This document shows positions 34,995-47,000 of a stretch of DNA of 64,000 nt, piece by piece. The translations under genes and the position numbers were made by a program. Below the pieces are notes generated by a model. The model worked only from the letters and a program-made list of their open reading frames with translations. It searched no databases and had not been told where the DNA came from. The DNA lies in contig JAMYWO010000043.1 of the NCBI GenBank assembly GCA_024220525.1, positions 1-64,000 on the forward strand, written 5' to 3'. The DNA is from Cochliopodium minus. Its lineage: Eukaryota > Discosea > Himatismenida > Cochliopodiidae. Positions within the stretch are counted from its first letter, which is position 1; every line of letters begins with the position of its first letter.

Positions 34995-37154
34995 TCAAGC
35001 TATCTGAATGTTATGGAAAGAAAGAAAAAGATTGGAGGTGAAAAATAGGAAGCACACAAAAATCAAGAAGGATTGATTTAAGAAAGAAGGAAGAGATCCT
35101 TTGAGATCATTTTTGAGAAGATTGAATTGAAACAAACAAGATTTAAAGGAATAAAAGTATTTTATGACGCCGATTGTAACAAAAGTAGTGGAATTGACGT
35201 AATTTACAGGAATGTAAAAGATAGGGAGATGACCCAAAACTAAGATGGAGATGTAGATAAAGTAGTTTTTGAAGAATTGGTTTGATATCATGGAGGAAAT
35301 GTACAAAGGAAACACTGAAATAAGAAGACCGTAAAAACAACAGTACAGGTATTCTTTAAATTGAATTTCGTAGAGAAAAGGAGTTGTTAATAAAAAACTC
35401 AAAGCAAAAGAGCAAGAAAACAAAGCAAACACTGAAGAATAAAAAGAGATTTTTTTCCGAAGAATAGAATAAGAAGAAAACTTGTTTTCCAATTCTTTTT
35501 CATCACTAATACTACTCATTGAAGCAAGACCTAGAGAATTGATAGTCAAGATATCATTAATCGATCTATCATTAGGAGATGTTGGAAAGTAAAAAATAGA
35601 GGTGAAAAACGTGTTTATAAAAAAGAAAAAAGGGAGAAATCCACCAATGTCTGCTCTTCTTGAAATTTCTCCTAAAATAGAGGAGTTCCTTTGGTTATTG
35701 TATGGAACAATGGAAGAAATCAAACAGTTGATAAAGACGTACCAACAAGATTTAAGGTATTGAACTATCAATTCTTTAAAAGTGAAAGAAAAAAAATCAA
35801 AGTGAGGTGATTTTGGTGTACTTTCATTTCTCAAATATCTCATGTTTTCTACTTTATCTAAATAATCAAAGATATTTCTTTGGTGCTTGTCTTTTTTGTT
35901 GAGGTAAATCACCAATCTGCTTCCTAATGAATCCCAACTAGAAAAAGATTGAGATCTGTCCAAGGATCCATCAGAAGTATCAAAAGAGATTTCGTCATTA
36001 GTATTTTTGGTTTTCTCAAAAGGAAAGTTGAGATTTAAAAGGTTTTGTATTCCGTAACTACTAAGATAACCAAGGGAAGGATTATAAACTTTTTTGACTG
36101 AAAGAAAAAAATCATCAAGGTTGGTTTCTTCTTTAGAAAGAAAAACATTCAAAAGATTTTTCTCAGAACGTTTCCCTTTGCTTAATTTTTTTTCTTGTCT
36201 CAGTAATAATTCTATGCATTGTTTTCCCAACTTTCTTGTATCCACATCCTTACAAAAATCCAAAAGTTCGTTCATGTTGGAGAAGGAGGGATAGATTAGC
36301 AACTTGTGTTTAATGTTTTTGATCCATTCGTATTCCTCTTCTCTGTGCTTGTTTTTTGCAAAGTTGAATAAGGAAAAGTATTCCAAGAAGTTTGCTTTTT
36401 CAATCAGGTTTTCCATTCTCTTTCTCCTTTCTTTTGGATCTCTTATCTCTGTGATCTTGTTCATGTATTCTTTTTCTTTGTGTGGATCTATCTCTTTGGA
36501 TCTTATCAATTCTATCGTTCTAATTATACGTGAATCTGATGAAAATGGGATGAGTGAATCTCCTATTTCTATGTATTCTGGTATCATTTCTTGCATTTCT
36601 TTCGAAAAATGGATTATGTTCTCTTTTATTGTCTCATATATATCAGTGGAAGAATTATCTCTTGTTTCTTGTTCATTATTATCTTCAAATTTGTTTTGAT
36701 ATGTTTGTACATTAAACGATCTGTTCTCCCTTAATTCTAATTTGGGTAGATTTCTTTGGCTATTTCGATTCATTTCTATTCTCTCACTATTTCCATTACC
36801 ATTACCATTATTTCTATCATATCTATTGTTATCATTTCGATCTTGATTATTTGTATCGGTTGATATTGGTTCGATTATCCTTTTTGTTGAATTTATTTCT
36901 GTTTTTATGGCTTTTTGTTTTTTAATTGACAAAAAAAAAAAAAAAGAAATATTACCGTTATTTCTATAGCTTGAAGAAATTGAATTGGTTGGATTCATAG
37001 GTTCAGATTTTTGCTAAAAATCAAAAAATAATCAAATCAAACACTAATTTATAATTTTTACAAAATTTGATGTCTCTTGATTGATTTTTTTATTCTTTTT
37101 GATGTTATTGGTATCTTCATCTTCAAAATCGATAATATTCTTTCTTTTCTTCAT
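34995..37154 (-). CDS. Unrecognised multipass membrane protein
   Basis: A lysine-rich first exon (from 37154, MKKRKNIIDFEDEDTNN) joins to the main frame ending at 34995. A poly-T stretch at about 36912-36956 fits a short GT-AG intron that keeps frame (RNN to AIKTEI). The N-terminal half is hydrophilic and N/R/S-rich, with no domain recognised. The C-terminal 300 residues contain about six or seven hydrophobic helices, among them YVFINCLISSIVPY, GFLPFFFFINTFFTSIFYF, VFALFSCSFALSFLL, CFYGLLISVFPLYISSM and FIYISILVLGHLPIFYIP. The spacing faintly recalls ABC-2 or other transporter membrane domains, but no ATPase motif is present. No function is assigned. Confidence 0.6.
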
Positions 37155-37247
37155 TTTTTTTTTTTTTCTTTTAGATTTTTTTGAGGAATTAAAAAGTTGG
37201 TTAAAGAAATTTCTTTTTATTTTTTGAAACACTTTTTTGATTGAAAT

Positions 37248-39137
37248 CTAATTCCATTCAAAATTTTGGAAATCAGATTCTATTTGAGTTTCCATTTGTA
37301 AACGATCACCATCTCTAAAAAACATATCAAAAGAGTTTTTTGAACTTTGAATAGCAGATTGTTCAGCAAAATGATGAGAAGAATCAGTTTTTTTATTATA
37401 ATGAAGTAAAGATGTTGAAAAACAAATTTCGAATTGTTCAGAAAGAGGAAAAATGTGATAAGGTAGAGGTTCATATTGTTTTATAGATATGCATTCAATA
37501 ACAGTACCTCCCATTCTTGCTTTTCTCCCTTCATAAAGAATACATTGGAAAAGAGTATCAACATTAGAAATCATCCAATCTTTTTGGTTGGGAAGAAAGG
37601 TAAAGAGATAGGTGCAAACAATATTGTTGTCTTGAATCCCAAAAAAACTCTTGTTTCCAGATTCCTTTCCAATCAAAACTCTATCTGTCTTTAAGAAGTT
37701 TTGTTCATTTTCAATGGAATAAATTTCATCTTGTAAATAGGAAACAGAAAAGATAAAATCTTTTTTGGAAGAATCTACTAATTTAAACTTGGCAGTAGAA
37801 ATAGGGTTATTATTTACTTTATTAATGTGTTCTTTTTCAGAATTTAAGATATTTTCAATTATTGACAAAGGTTCCACAATTTTGTGTGATTCTTTCTTAA
37901 AAAATAGATTTGATTCAGAGGAAGATGAAAGAGAAAAGATAATTTTGGGATCTATTCCCAGTTTATGTAAAAGAGAAAGATGGAAAGTGAGATTTGTTTC
38001 AGAAACATTATTTTTTGAGATTTTAGAAAGAGGAGAAATGTCTACTGTTGGAAAGATTTCAAATTTGTTAGATGGAAGTTTAGAGATGTTTTGATGAAGA
38101 TTAGAAGGAGAGAGGTAAAGTTTTGGTGAAGAAAAAGAAGAAATGATTTCAGAAAGAGAGTTATTCTTCAACATTTCAATGGAAACAGCTATGTTATGTA
38201 TGTTTCCTTCATTTATTTTGAAACAAATCACAAATGGTCCCTTTTTTTTGCAGTTATCAGCATCTTTCAGAAGATTTTGAAGTCCTTTAGTTGATAAATC
38301 AAACAAATAGGATTTGGAGAATCTGATCAAGCAAGATCCATCCACCACATCTAATCTGTTCAGATAATTCATTGTTCTTCTCTCATCAAACATCTTAATG
38401 TGTCCATTCTTCCAGTGAGAAAAAGTATCCATTGAGTTTTTGGAAAAGGAACCAGTGGGTGTCATGGTAGATATGAATCCAATCCAACATTTGAGAAACA
38501 AATCAACAAAATTCTTATCGATCATCTCTCCATCTACTTTATGCATCTGTACAAGGGAAAAGTAGAGATAAATGATCCAAGATTCAATGAATTTCCTTCC
38601 ATCTTTGTTGAAAAATTTATCATTTGAATGGATTTGTGATTGCACGTAAAATTGAAATGCAGCTTGCATGAATACTTTGAATGGAACACTTTCTTTGATC
38701 TCCCCATCCTCTCCTTTGAAAAGGATACTTGTGATATCAAATTCTTTGAGCACTTCCAATCTTCTCTTCATCTTTGCTTTTAGGAGATTGAACATTTGCT
38801 TCTCGATCAACAAGAGATCCCAAGTTTTGGAAGAGATATCGAAAGGAAGATTAGATCTTTGGAAATAGGATGGATGCTCTTTTGAGGAGATTTTTAAATA
38901 ATGTTTCCCCTCTTCATAGTTGTTTGAATCTATCACTTCTTGATAAATCTCGTTTTTGATTGCATCATATTCTTTTATCCATGGTTTAGGGAAAAGATGT
39001 TTGTAGCTGTAAAATCCTTTTTTGAAAAAGAATTGCAACAGATCTTCTCCTTCTTTCATCTCTTCTTTACATTCCTCCAAAAAAAGATTTAATGAATGGT
39101 TTTCATCTCTGCATTTCATTCCACATTCTTTTTTCAT
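37248..39137 (-). CDS. SH2-domain-like protein, paralogue 1
   Basis: One long exon of about 629 residues. The start at 39137 (MKKECGMKCRDENHS) is preferred to one 22 codons upstream because it matches the start of the neighbouring paralogue. A conserved N-terminal module (LNLFLEECKEEMKEGEDLLQ, KHLFPKPWIKEYDAIKNEI) is followed by helices. The SH2-like segment is HWKNGHIKMFDERR then DGSCLIRFSKSYLFDL and GPFVICFK. It has the WxxGxI entry and the RFS-type beta-B strand of STAT and Cbl SH2 domains, including the phosphotyrosine-binding Arg. An S-rich linker and a beta-rich C-terminal domain follow. STAT-like signalling is possible, but no DNA-binding domain was recognised. Confidence 0.55.
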   Translation of the reverse strand: MKKECGMKCRDENHSLNLFLEECKEEMKEGEDLLQFFFKKGFYSYKHLFPKPWIKEYDAIKNEIYQEVIDSNNYEEGKHYLKISSKEHPSYFQRSNLPFDISSKTWDLLLIEKQMFNLLKAKMKRRLEVLKEFDITSILFKGEDGEIKESVPFKVFMQAAFQFYVQSQIHSNDKFFNKDGRKFIESWIIYLYFSLVQMHKVDGEMIDKNFVDLFLKCWIGFISTMTPTGSFSKNSMDTFSHWKNGHIKMFDERRTMNYLNRLDVVDGSCLIRFSKSYLFDLSTKGLQNLLKDADNCKKKGPFVICFKINEGNIHNIAVSIEMLKNNSLSEIISSFSSPKLYLSPSNLHQNISKLPSNKFEIFPTVDISPLSKISKNNVSETNLTFHLSLLHKLGIDPKIIFSLSSSSESNLFFKKESHKIVEPLSIIENILNSEKEHINKVNNNPISTAKFKLVDSSKKDFIFSVSYLQDEIYSIENEQNFLKTDRVLIGKESGNKSFFGIQDNNIVCTYLFTFLPNQKDWMISNVDTLFQCILYEGRKARMGGTVIECISIKQYEPLPYHIFPLSEQFEICFSTSLLHYNKKTDSSHHFAEQSAIQSSKNSFDMFFRDGDRLQMETQIESDFQNFEWN

Positions 39138-39236
39138 TTTGGATTTAAAAAAGAAAAATAATAAATTCAGTTTTTTTTTATATTTTATTTTTATAAGCTC
39201 CAATTTTTATTTATAATTAAGATTAAATTCAATTTT

Positions 39237-41435
39237 TTAAAATGGTAAAAGAAGAGATTCTCCAATTAAGATTTTTTTGTTCAAATCAATTTTGTAAAAT
39301 CTATCTCCAACAAAAACTTTCCAAAAGTATTGCCTAGCATCATAAACAAAGGAGTAAGTGTACTGAATTTTGTCATCACCTATCTCCAAAACATCTTTGC
39401 CATGAATTGGTTTTCCTATGAGGGCAGCTTTACAAGTCTTTTTCCATCCAACTTGATTGCACTCAACTTGGTAAGCGTCCTCTTTCAAGTAACAAATGGA
39501 GATGGTAGTGTTTTTGAACTTTGAAGAAGGGCTATCAATGATTCTGAATCTAATCTTTGAAATAGATTCTTCGACTAATTAATTAAAACGAGATAAAATT
39601 AAAAAAAAAATTTTAAAATATCTTTGAAATAAAAACCTTTTAGGGGAACATTCATTTTATGCAAATCTTCTTCTTCTTTGTCAAAAAAAAGGGAGCCTGT
39701 AATTTTCGATGGAAAAACTTTGAAATCTTGTTTGCTCCCTTTTGCAACATCTTGAGAAAATGAATCAAGAGGCAAACTCTCGAAAGTGTTTTTAACTTTT
39801 GTGATTATAAATTATTAAACAATTTTTAAATTTTTTTTAAAAAAGTTGACCTAACTTGAGAGGGAAATGTCTAGTCTCTCCTGAACTTCTCTTAATGGAC
39901 ATTGCAGATGACAAAAGATCAGATTTTTGGGAAGGAATGAAGGAGGTAGATGAAGAAAGAGATTTTATAAGGACAGAGTTATTTGAGAGAGGAAGTTTCT
40001 GAATTATGTTTGCTGTTGAATTGTAAGCTAGTTGAGGATCTATATTTTCTTTGTCGAGGGATGTGGTAGGATTGGATTGTTTTTCCATGTTTTTCTTTAA
40101 AGTGTTGATTCTTAAAGAAGAAAATAAAGGTGTTTGTGTGTCAGGTTTTACTCTTTTAATAGCTCTTGGAAAATCTTTTGTTGGAGAAATTTGTTTAGAG
40201 TCGTTTTCTTTAATGGAAGATTTGTTTAGAGAAAGAAGCGATTGGTTTGAATTAAGCATTAAGTGACTTTCAGGGTTGAAGTCATCCAAGAAACAAGGTT
40301 TTTGACAATAAAAGCATTTGGAAAGAAGGTCCGATGAAAGAATTTCAGTGAAATTTGTTTTTTCGAGATTGTTGAAAGAGATCCTTCTGTAAGCACAAGT
40401 TCCTTTATCTTTAAAGCAGATCACAAAAGGTCCGTTGTTCTCGCAATATTTGGAATCTTTGGTGAGTTTGTGGAAACCAGTTGTTGATAGATCAAACAAG
40501 TATTGCAGAGACATCGTAATAAGAAAACTTCCATCCTTGCAGTCAGAGTTAAACAAAAAATTTTGAAAGTTCTTTTCGTTTGTGTTGAGGATCAAACCTA
40601 TCGCCCACAGATAAACAAACTCCTTTTTTGAATCAAATTTTTCTGTTATGGAAAGATAATCAGGCAAGATTGAATATGCAACTCCAATCAAAACATCCAG
40701 ATACTTTTGGACAAATCTATTCTTGACCAAAATGCTTTGTTTGCTTGTTTCTTCTCCATGCGATTCGCTGTGATCATTTATCAAGTCATTTGGATGGTAT
40801 TTCAACAAAATGAAAAAAAGATTTTCGAACCAAATCTTGATGAATTGCTTGTCTATCTTTTTGTGATCCTTTCCGACTTGCATTTTCTCAACAATTGAAT
40901 TGATTTTCTTCCAAATAGGATATTGCTCATAAAAGAGAAATACAGCTTGCATGAATACTTCGTATGGAACACTTTCTTTGAACTTCTCATCCTCTCCTTC
41001 GAAAAGATCAACCAAGATATCAAATTTTTTGATTCCCTCGAATCTTCCCCATTTTCCTTCAATCATTTGTCTTTGGAGGAGATGAAACACTTTCTTCTCG
41101 ATCAACAAGATACTCCATGCTTTGGAAGAGATATCAAACGGAAGATTTGAGTTTTTGAAGAAGGATGGGTGGTCTTTCGAGGAGAATTTTAAATAATGTT
41201 TCCCATCGTCATAGTTGTTTGAATTTGTCACTTCTTGATAAATCTCGTTTTTGATTGCATCATATTCTTTTATCCATGGTTTAGGGAAAAGATGTTTGTG
41301 GCTGTAAAAACCTTTTTTGGAAAAGAATTGCAACAAATCTTCTCCTTCTTTTATATCATCTTCATATCCCTCCAGAAAAAGATTCAAAGAGCATTTTTCA
41401 TCTTTACATTCCTCAATTCCACATTTTTTTTTCAT
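39237..41435 (-). CDS. SH2-domain-like protein, paralogue 2
   Basis: Three exons (41435 to about 39851, about 39800-39639, about 39576-39237). It is a clear tandem paralogue of the gene just downstream: the same LNLFLEGYEDDIKEGEDLLQ start, KHLFPKPWIKEYDAIKNEI block, SH2-like core and beta-rich C-terminus (VEESISKIRFRIIDSP), but with a shorter tail. The SH2 strand reads DGSFLITMSLQ, so the Arg that binds phosphotyrosine in the paralogue is Thr here. Ordinary phosphotyrosine binding is therefore unlikely. The two genes lie head-to-tail 99 bp apart, which fits local duplication. Unlike its partner it has two introns near the 3' end. Confidence 0.55.
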
Positions 41436-41546
41436 CCCAAATTATTTATAAGAAAATAATTAAACCTCTTTTTTTTATATATTTTTTTTTAATTTATTTC
41501 GATTAATTTGAAAGCAATTATATTTGTGTAAAAAAAAAAAAATAAA

Positions 41547-42951
41547 TTATAGCTTTGAGCTCATTTTAAGCATCATTAATTTTTGAAAGTTTTCGCTTTG
41601 CAGAGTTTTAGCAAAAATGTCTAAATCATTTTCTCTAGTTTGTTTGATCCTATCTCTAGATTTAAATAGAATGTTGAGTAAAATAATTAAATTGGCCTGT
41701 AAAAAGTAATGATGATTACATTCTGTCCCCTTTAGAAAAAGAAAAATATTTAAATACCAAAAAACAATAAAAGAATAAATACCTATGATTTGTTCTCTAA
41801 TAAGATTGTAAGCGTTCATAGATAGAGGATTAACCAATTTAGCTAAAGAAATGCTTTTTTTAAGTAAATCTTCTTCGTTATCTACCAAATAGTCCAAGAT
41901 ACCAGATTCGTATGCTTCAGATGGGTTGTACATCTTTCCTATTTTTACAAATATTCAGTCGATTGTTAATTAAATGAATTTACTTGTTATTTACCTGTTA
42001 AAAGAGCTTCAAATACAACCTTTTTAGGCAATTTCATCAATGCAACTTGTACAGCTGTGGTTGGTAAGCTGAGACCCATATGAACTATTAGTAAATAACA
42101 AAATTTTTTTTGTGATAAGTAAAATTTTTTTAAAAATGTTTCTAACCTTCATTTGCTCCTAAATGCGTGAATTAAAATAAAGAACATTACAAAAAAATTT
42201 CAATACCAAGTTTGTAGTTTCCTTTCAGAGCTACTCTTACATCACAACTATTGATGAATTAAAAAGATTGATTAAAAAATCATTGATTGTTATTTCCTAA
42301 TTTCTAACCCTAAAATAAGAAATAAACCAGCAGCTATGCAATGAGACTTGATAGCAGCTATTGTTCTTCTACCTGTAAGACGCAATAAGTCTATTGTATC
42401 TTCTATTGTCCTACCATACTCTTTCACATCTTTTAAAAATAATATATTAATATAATTTGATCATTTTTCATAATATAAATCAAATTCAATTTGAAATTTC
42501 TTTTGTGATTTCAGATTTTTTTTAGACATGTCCAAAATTTACAACTTTGTTAGCATATATAAATTAATTACTAACAATAAAATTTTGAACATCTCTAGAT
42601 TTTTTTTTTTTTTTTACCCTCAGTTGTCTGAAAAGTAGAAAATGCTTTCAAATCTAATCCAGCAGAGAATGCTTTTGGTGCTTCTGATGTAAATACCAAT
42701 GGCTAAAAAAATTATGGAATGTTAAATGGTTTGAATAAGATATATTCATTTAAATTGTTTACCAAATCCTTATATTTCTCTTCAGTTGTAATAATATTGA
42801 TCATATTTTTAAAATCATTCAAGAATTGGGTATTAAAACAATTCACTGCATTTGAATTCATCCCAATTATAATAACATCTTCTACTAATCTAATATTCCA
42901 ACCCTTTATTGATTTGATTTAGTTAATAATAAAATTTAAGAGGATTACCAT
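41547..42951 (-). CDS. Enoyl-CoA hydratase/isomerase family protein
   Basis: Several exons encode a crotonase-fold protein: GWNIRLVEDVIIIGMNSNAV, APKAFSAGLDLKAF (the acyl-CoA-binding FSAGxDL motif), AAIKSHCIAAGLFLILGCDV (the oxyanion-hole GG region, here AG), NEVHMGLSLP, and MYNPSEAYESGILDYLV. The family acts on acyl-CoA in fatty acid or amino acid breakdown. The exact reaction cannot be fixed, since the usual catalytic Glu positions are not clear. Exon 1 appears to be only the ATG (42951-42949), followed directly by a GT donor; the next exon starts GGTTGGAAT. The last intron uses an acceptor at about 41723, giving REQIIECNHHYFLQ. Confidence 0.8.
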
Positions 42952-43077
42952 CTTAATGCTGATAAAGATCAAATGACACTTCTTTTATTTTATTTGCAAA
43001 TGAATATAAAATAAAAAATTGAAAATAAAATATTTTGAAGGAAAATAACCAATCCCAAATTAACATTTCCAAAGAAG

Positions 43078-43841
43078 ATGAAAAAAGATATTGTCACAGT
43101 GGGTTATATCATTGAATAATAAAGAAAATAATTGAAATTTAATATTATCCAAACAGTTTCATTCAAAAAAGAAGCATGGTTTAAAATGATTTTGCATTCA
43201 TGCAAATATTTGAATCAATCTATTGGAGGATTATTGGTAAAATCAAATTTTAATCATTATTGAAGAATAACAAACAATTTTAAAGATAGGAACAATAGAA
43301 GATAATGATAGTTTTAATATTGTTGATTGTGTTCCATTATTTCATACACCAATATTAGATCCAATGTTAGAATTTTCATTATTACAGGTATATTCAATAT
43401 TCTTTTAATCTCTTTTTAAAAATCATTTCATAAAAGACAGAAATATGGTCACAAAAAAAATCACTCAAAATAATTGGTTATTATCATGCCAATGAAAAAT
43501 TGAAAGATGTTAAACTTCCTCCAATATGCTATAAAATTGGAAATAAAATCAAAATAAACAGTGAAAAAGCAATCATTTTATTGCTGGACAATCAAAATAT
43601 TGGAAAGAAACAGTTCACATCCTTTTTATATCAATCCTCTTTGAATAATGAGAAACAAATTGAATGGGCAGAGAACTCTGAATCAAATCTTTTCCAATTT
43701 GATGAATCAGAAGAAGATGAAGTCATTTTCAAGCGTCTCCAGAATCAAATCAAGAACAATTTATTTCATAATTTGGTTGATTTTGATGATCATCTTTCCA
43801 ATCCTTCATTTGATTGGAGAAATGAGAATCTCTTCAATTAG
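43078..43841 (+). CDS. ER membrane protein complex subunit 8/9
   Basis: Four exons. The protein follows EMC8/9 (UPF0172, an inactive MPN fold): FKKEAWFKMILHSCKYL, GGLLIG, NIVDCVPLFHTPILDPMLEF, IIGYYHANEKL, then AIILLLDNQNIG and finally VDFDDHLSNPSFDW. The EMC inserts and stabilises membrane proteins in the ER. This subunit is soluble on the cytosolic side. The gene lies head-to-head with the enoyl-CoA hydratase-like gene with only 126 bp between start codons, so the two share a compact promoter region. The length (about 190 residues) is normal. Confidence 0.9.
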
Positions 43842-44057
43842 AAATAAATTTTATATTGAAGAAAAGAAGGATTATAACAAATTAAACTATTTATTTTTTC
43901 TAAAAAACTTCTTTCTAATCAACTTTTTTTTTCCTATTTTGTTGATTAAAATAAAATAAAAAAATTGAAAGATAAAATAATAAAATAGGAAGCTTTCTTG
44001 AATTGAGATAAACTTGAATAGATATTATTTTGCAAAAATCATCACTTATCATAAGTA

Positions 44058-47000
44058 ATGAATGTAAATAACAATGAAAATGTCAAAGAAACTATCAATA
44101 TGGAAATCAAAATCACCCTATTGGGGATATCAGGGACAAATAATTCATTATTAACAAATATATCGAATACTGAATACAGGAAGCAATTGAAAATAGATGA
44201 TCAGACCATTTTGGTAGATTTTTTGGATACTGCGGGTTAATATTTTTACATCCCAAGAATTACCCTTTATTAAAAACCTTGATAATAATAAATAGGTCAG
44301 GAAGGTAAAAAAGATTGGAAGTAAAAATAATTTCTTTAAATAATTTGATGGAGAACAGAATTTAGTGCAATGAGAGATCAATGGTAAAATAATTTTTCGT
44401 TTTTACAATTATATTGAATATATTATCTTGAAATATCATATATTTTGAAGGATTAGAGATGCAGATGGATGTTTGATTGGATATTCTGTGAATAATTTAT
44501 CTAGTTTTGAAGAAGTACCAATATTTGTGGAACAAATACTTAGGGTGAAAGAAATAAAAGCATCACATCTCTTTCCCATCGTAGAACTACAAAAAAATTT
44601 AAATTATACAATAAAATGCTTTTTTTTAAAAAAAAAAAGGTACTAGTGGGAAATAGGAGTGAAAGATCATACGATTTGAATTCACCACCTAGATTCATTC
44701 AAACATCAGAGGGAAAAGTTTTAGCCAAATTGATAGGATGTCCTTTCTACGAGACAGATTCCAAAGAAAGTCTGACACATTGTATAAACGAGTTGGCAAG
44801 GATAATCTTACAACAAAAAAACAATAATCTCCCTTTAAATTTGTTGTTTTGTCCCAATTATTTGATTTGTGGATCAGAAAACAGTGGTAAAACAACTTTT
44901 TTGAGGAAGATAGTTGATTATTGTACAGTGGGTGCCCAATTTTCCAAGGGCACATACTACAAAAAGGGTACTTTGTATTTCTCGAATGGGAAAACTCCCT
45001 TGGAAGACATTTGTGTTGCAGGATCCTTATCCATTATTCCAAGGAACATCATACTCAAAATAATATCCCTACTAAATGAAAAAGAACAACAAAACGTTAA
45101 GCTTACTTGTAAATATCTCCATTTTTTGGCAAACTCTGTGAGACCTACTGTCAAACAAACTAAGACCTTTTATTCAGTTGAATTCAACCAAGCTACTTTG
45201 GTAGATACTCCTGGATTTCCTCCCTTTAGAAACAAGCTTTCCATATGTACTATTTCTACTTGTACCAATGTATCCGCTGTATTGTTTTTTGTGGATCTTT
45301 CTTCTTTTGATTTGACCACTAAAGATACTTGGGGTGTTTCTTTCGTTAATTCGATGGAAGAAACTTTTAATTTTTTTGTTCAACTTTTACAGATCATTCC
45401 TTTCACCTCAAGAATTGTATTATATTTCACCAAAGTTGATCTCTTGAAGAAAAAGATAGAAAGAGGTGCAAATATTTTAGTTTGTCCTATTTTTTCAACT
45501 TTGAAAAAGATACCTTTCGGATTCGAAGAAACACTCATCGTTATTGTAAATAAATTTGAAGGAGCGATTTCTTTAAATAGGAATTTTCAAAGTGTGGTGG
45601 TAGATCTTGAAGTAAATGATGAGGAACACTTTCTTACTATCACCAAATGTGCAAAACTTGAGCTAAAAACTTTAAAGTTGGGTGATCCTTCTAGTTTTTA
45701 CAATGGTTGGCATTCTTTTGCGAAATATTTGTCAGCTTCTCACGAAAAACTTGTAAAAACATTTTTTTTTTTAAAAGATTTTTTTTTATTAAAAGATTCA
45801 TTCGAAAAAAAAAAAATTTTTTTTTTAAATATTTTAGGAAATTGGAACATTTCTTCCAAAACAGCTTTCTTTGAATGATGGATATATCCTCTTGGGTTTG
45901 TTTTTGAATCCCGACCTTCAAAATAATCTGAGTGAGAAAGACTTTGAAACCATAAAGAACAAAGTTTGTAATTTGCCCTATGAAAGTTGGCACGAATTCC
46001 AAATCACACTTCAACAAAAGATAACAGAAACCAATCAATCCAGTAAAAATGATTTATTTTTTTTTATATTGAAAAAAAAAAAAATTAAAGAAATTAAAAT
46101 TATTTCTTAAAAGAAAAGAAAATATTCACACCTGGTATCCTTAAAACCAAGATTTCTTCTTTTGAGTTAAAATTCAAGCCAGACATGCAACCATTTGGAC
46201 TTTATGAAGAACAAATCATAGTGGCGAATTTGTCTAACAGCACCATAAAATGTGTTTTGACGATAGATGAAAAGAGTAAGGAGTCAAACAAAAAATCTAT
46301 GTCTCTTCGTATCAAACCCTCCGTGCTCACCATCAAGAAGAACCAAGAAGATGTCTTTGTGGTGCAGGTAGTATTTTTGAAGCCTTTCTCTTCTGTTACT
46401 TCTTTATTTTCGTTGAAGATAGAAGATCCCAAAAGTAAAAAAAAAAATATTTTTACCTTTTTAATTTTTTTTATTTTTTAAATTAAATTTTTTTTTAGAG
46501 AGGAAAACTACAATTAACTATTGGATCAAAATGAAGATAAATTCATCCAGGAACACCCCAGTTCTCCAAATACCTTACGAATTAATTTCCAACAACACAG
46601 AAAAGAAACAACAGAAACATGAGATCTCCCTCAACAAAGACAAGGAGAGTGCAATACAAAATAAAGTGATTGTTCTCAATCAAACTAGTGTCACGATAAA
46701 GAAGATAGGAAAGATTGTGAATGAAAAGAGGTATAAAAAACAACTAGAGTCCTTTGAAAAAGAATGGAAGCTGATCAGTAGATTATGTCATCCTAATTTG
46801 ATGAATTCTACTGGTTTTTCTTTTGATCAAGAAAAAGAAAACTTTGTCATGTTGATGAATTACTATCCCTTTGGAAATCTTAAGCAGATTTCAAAGAAAA
46901 TTGAGCAGAATGGCTCGATTCCTTTCGATTTGTTCATCAAATTCGCCACTGATATCGCCAAAGCTCTTGATTATCTCCACTTTCTGGGATTGCTTCACCA

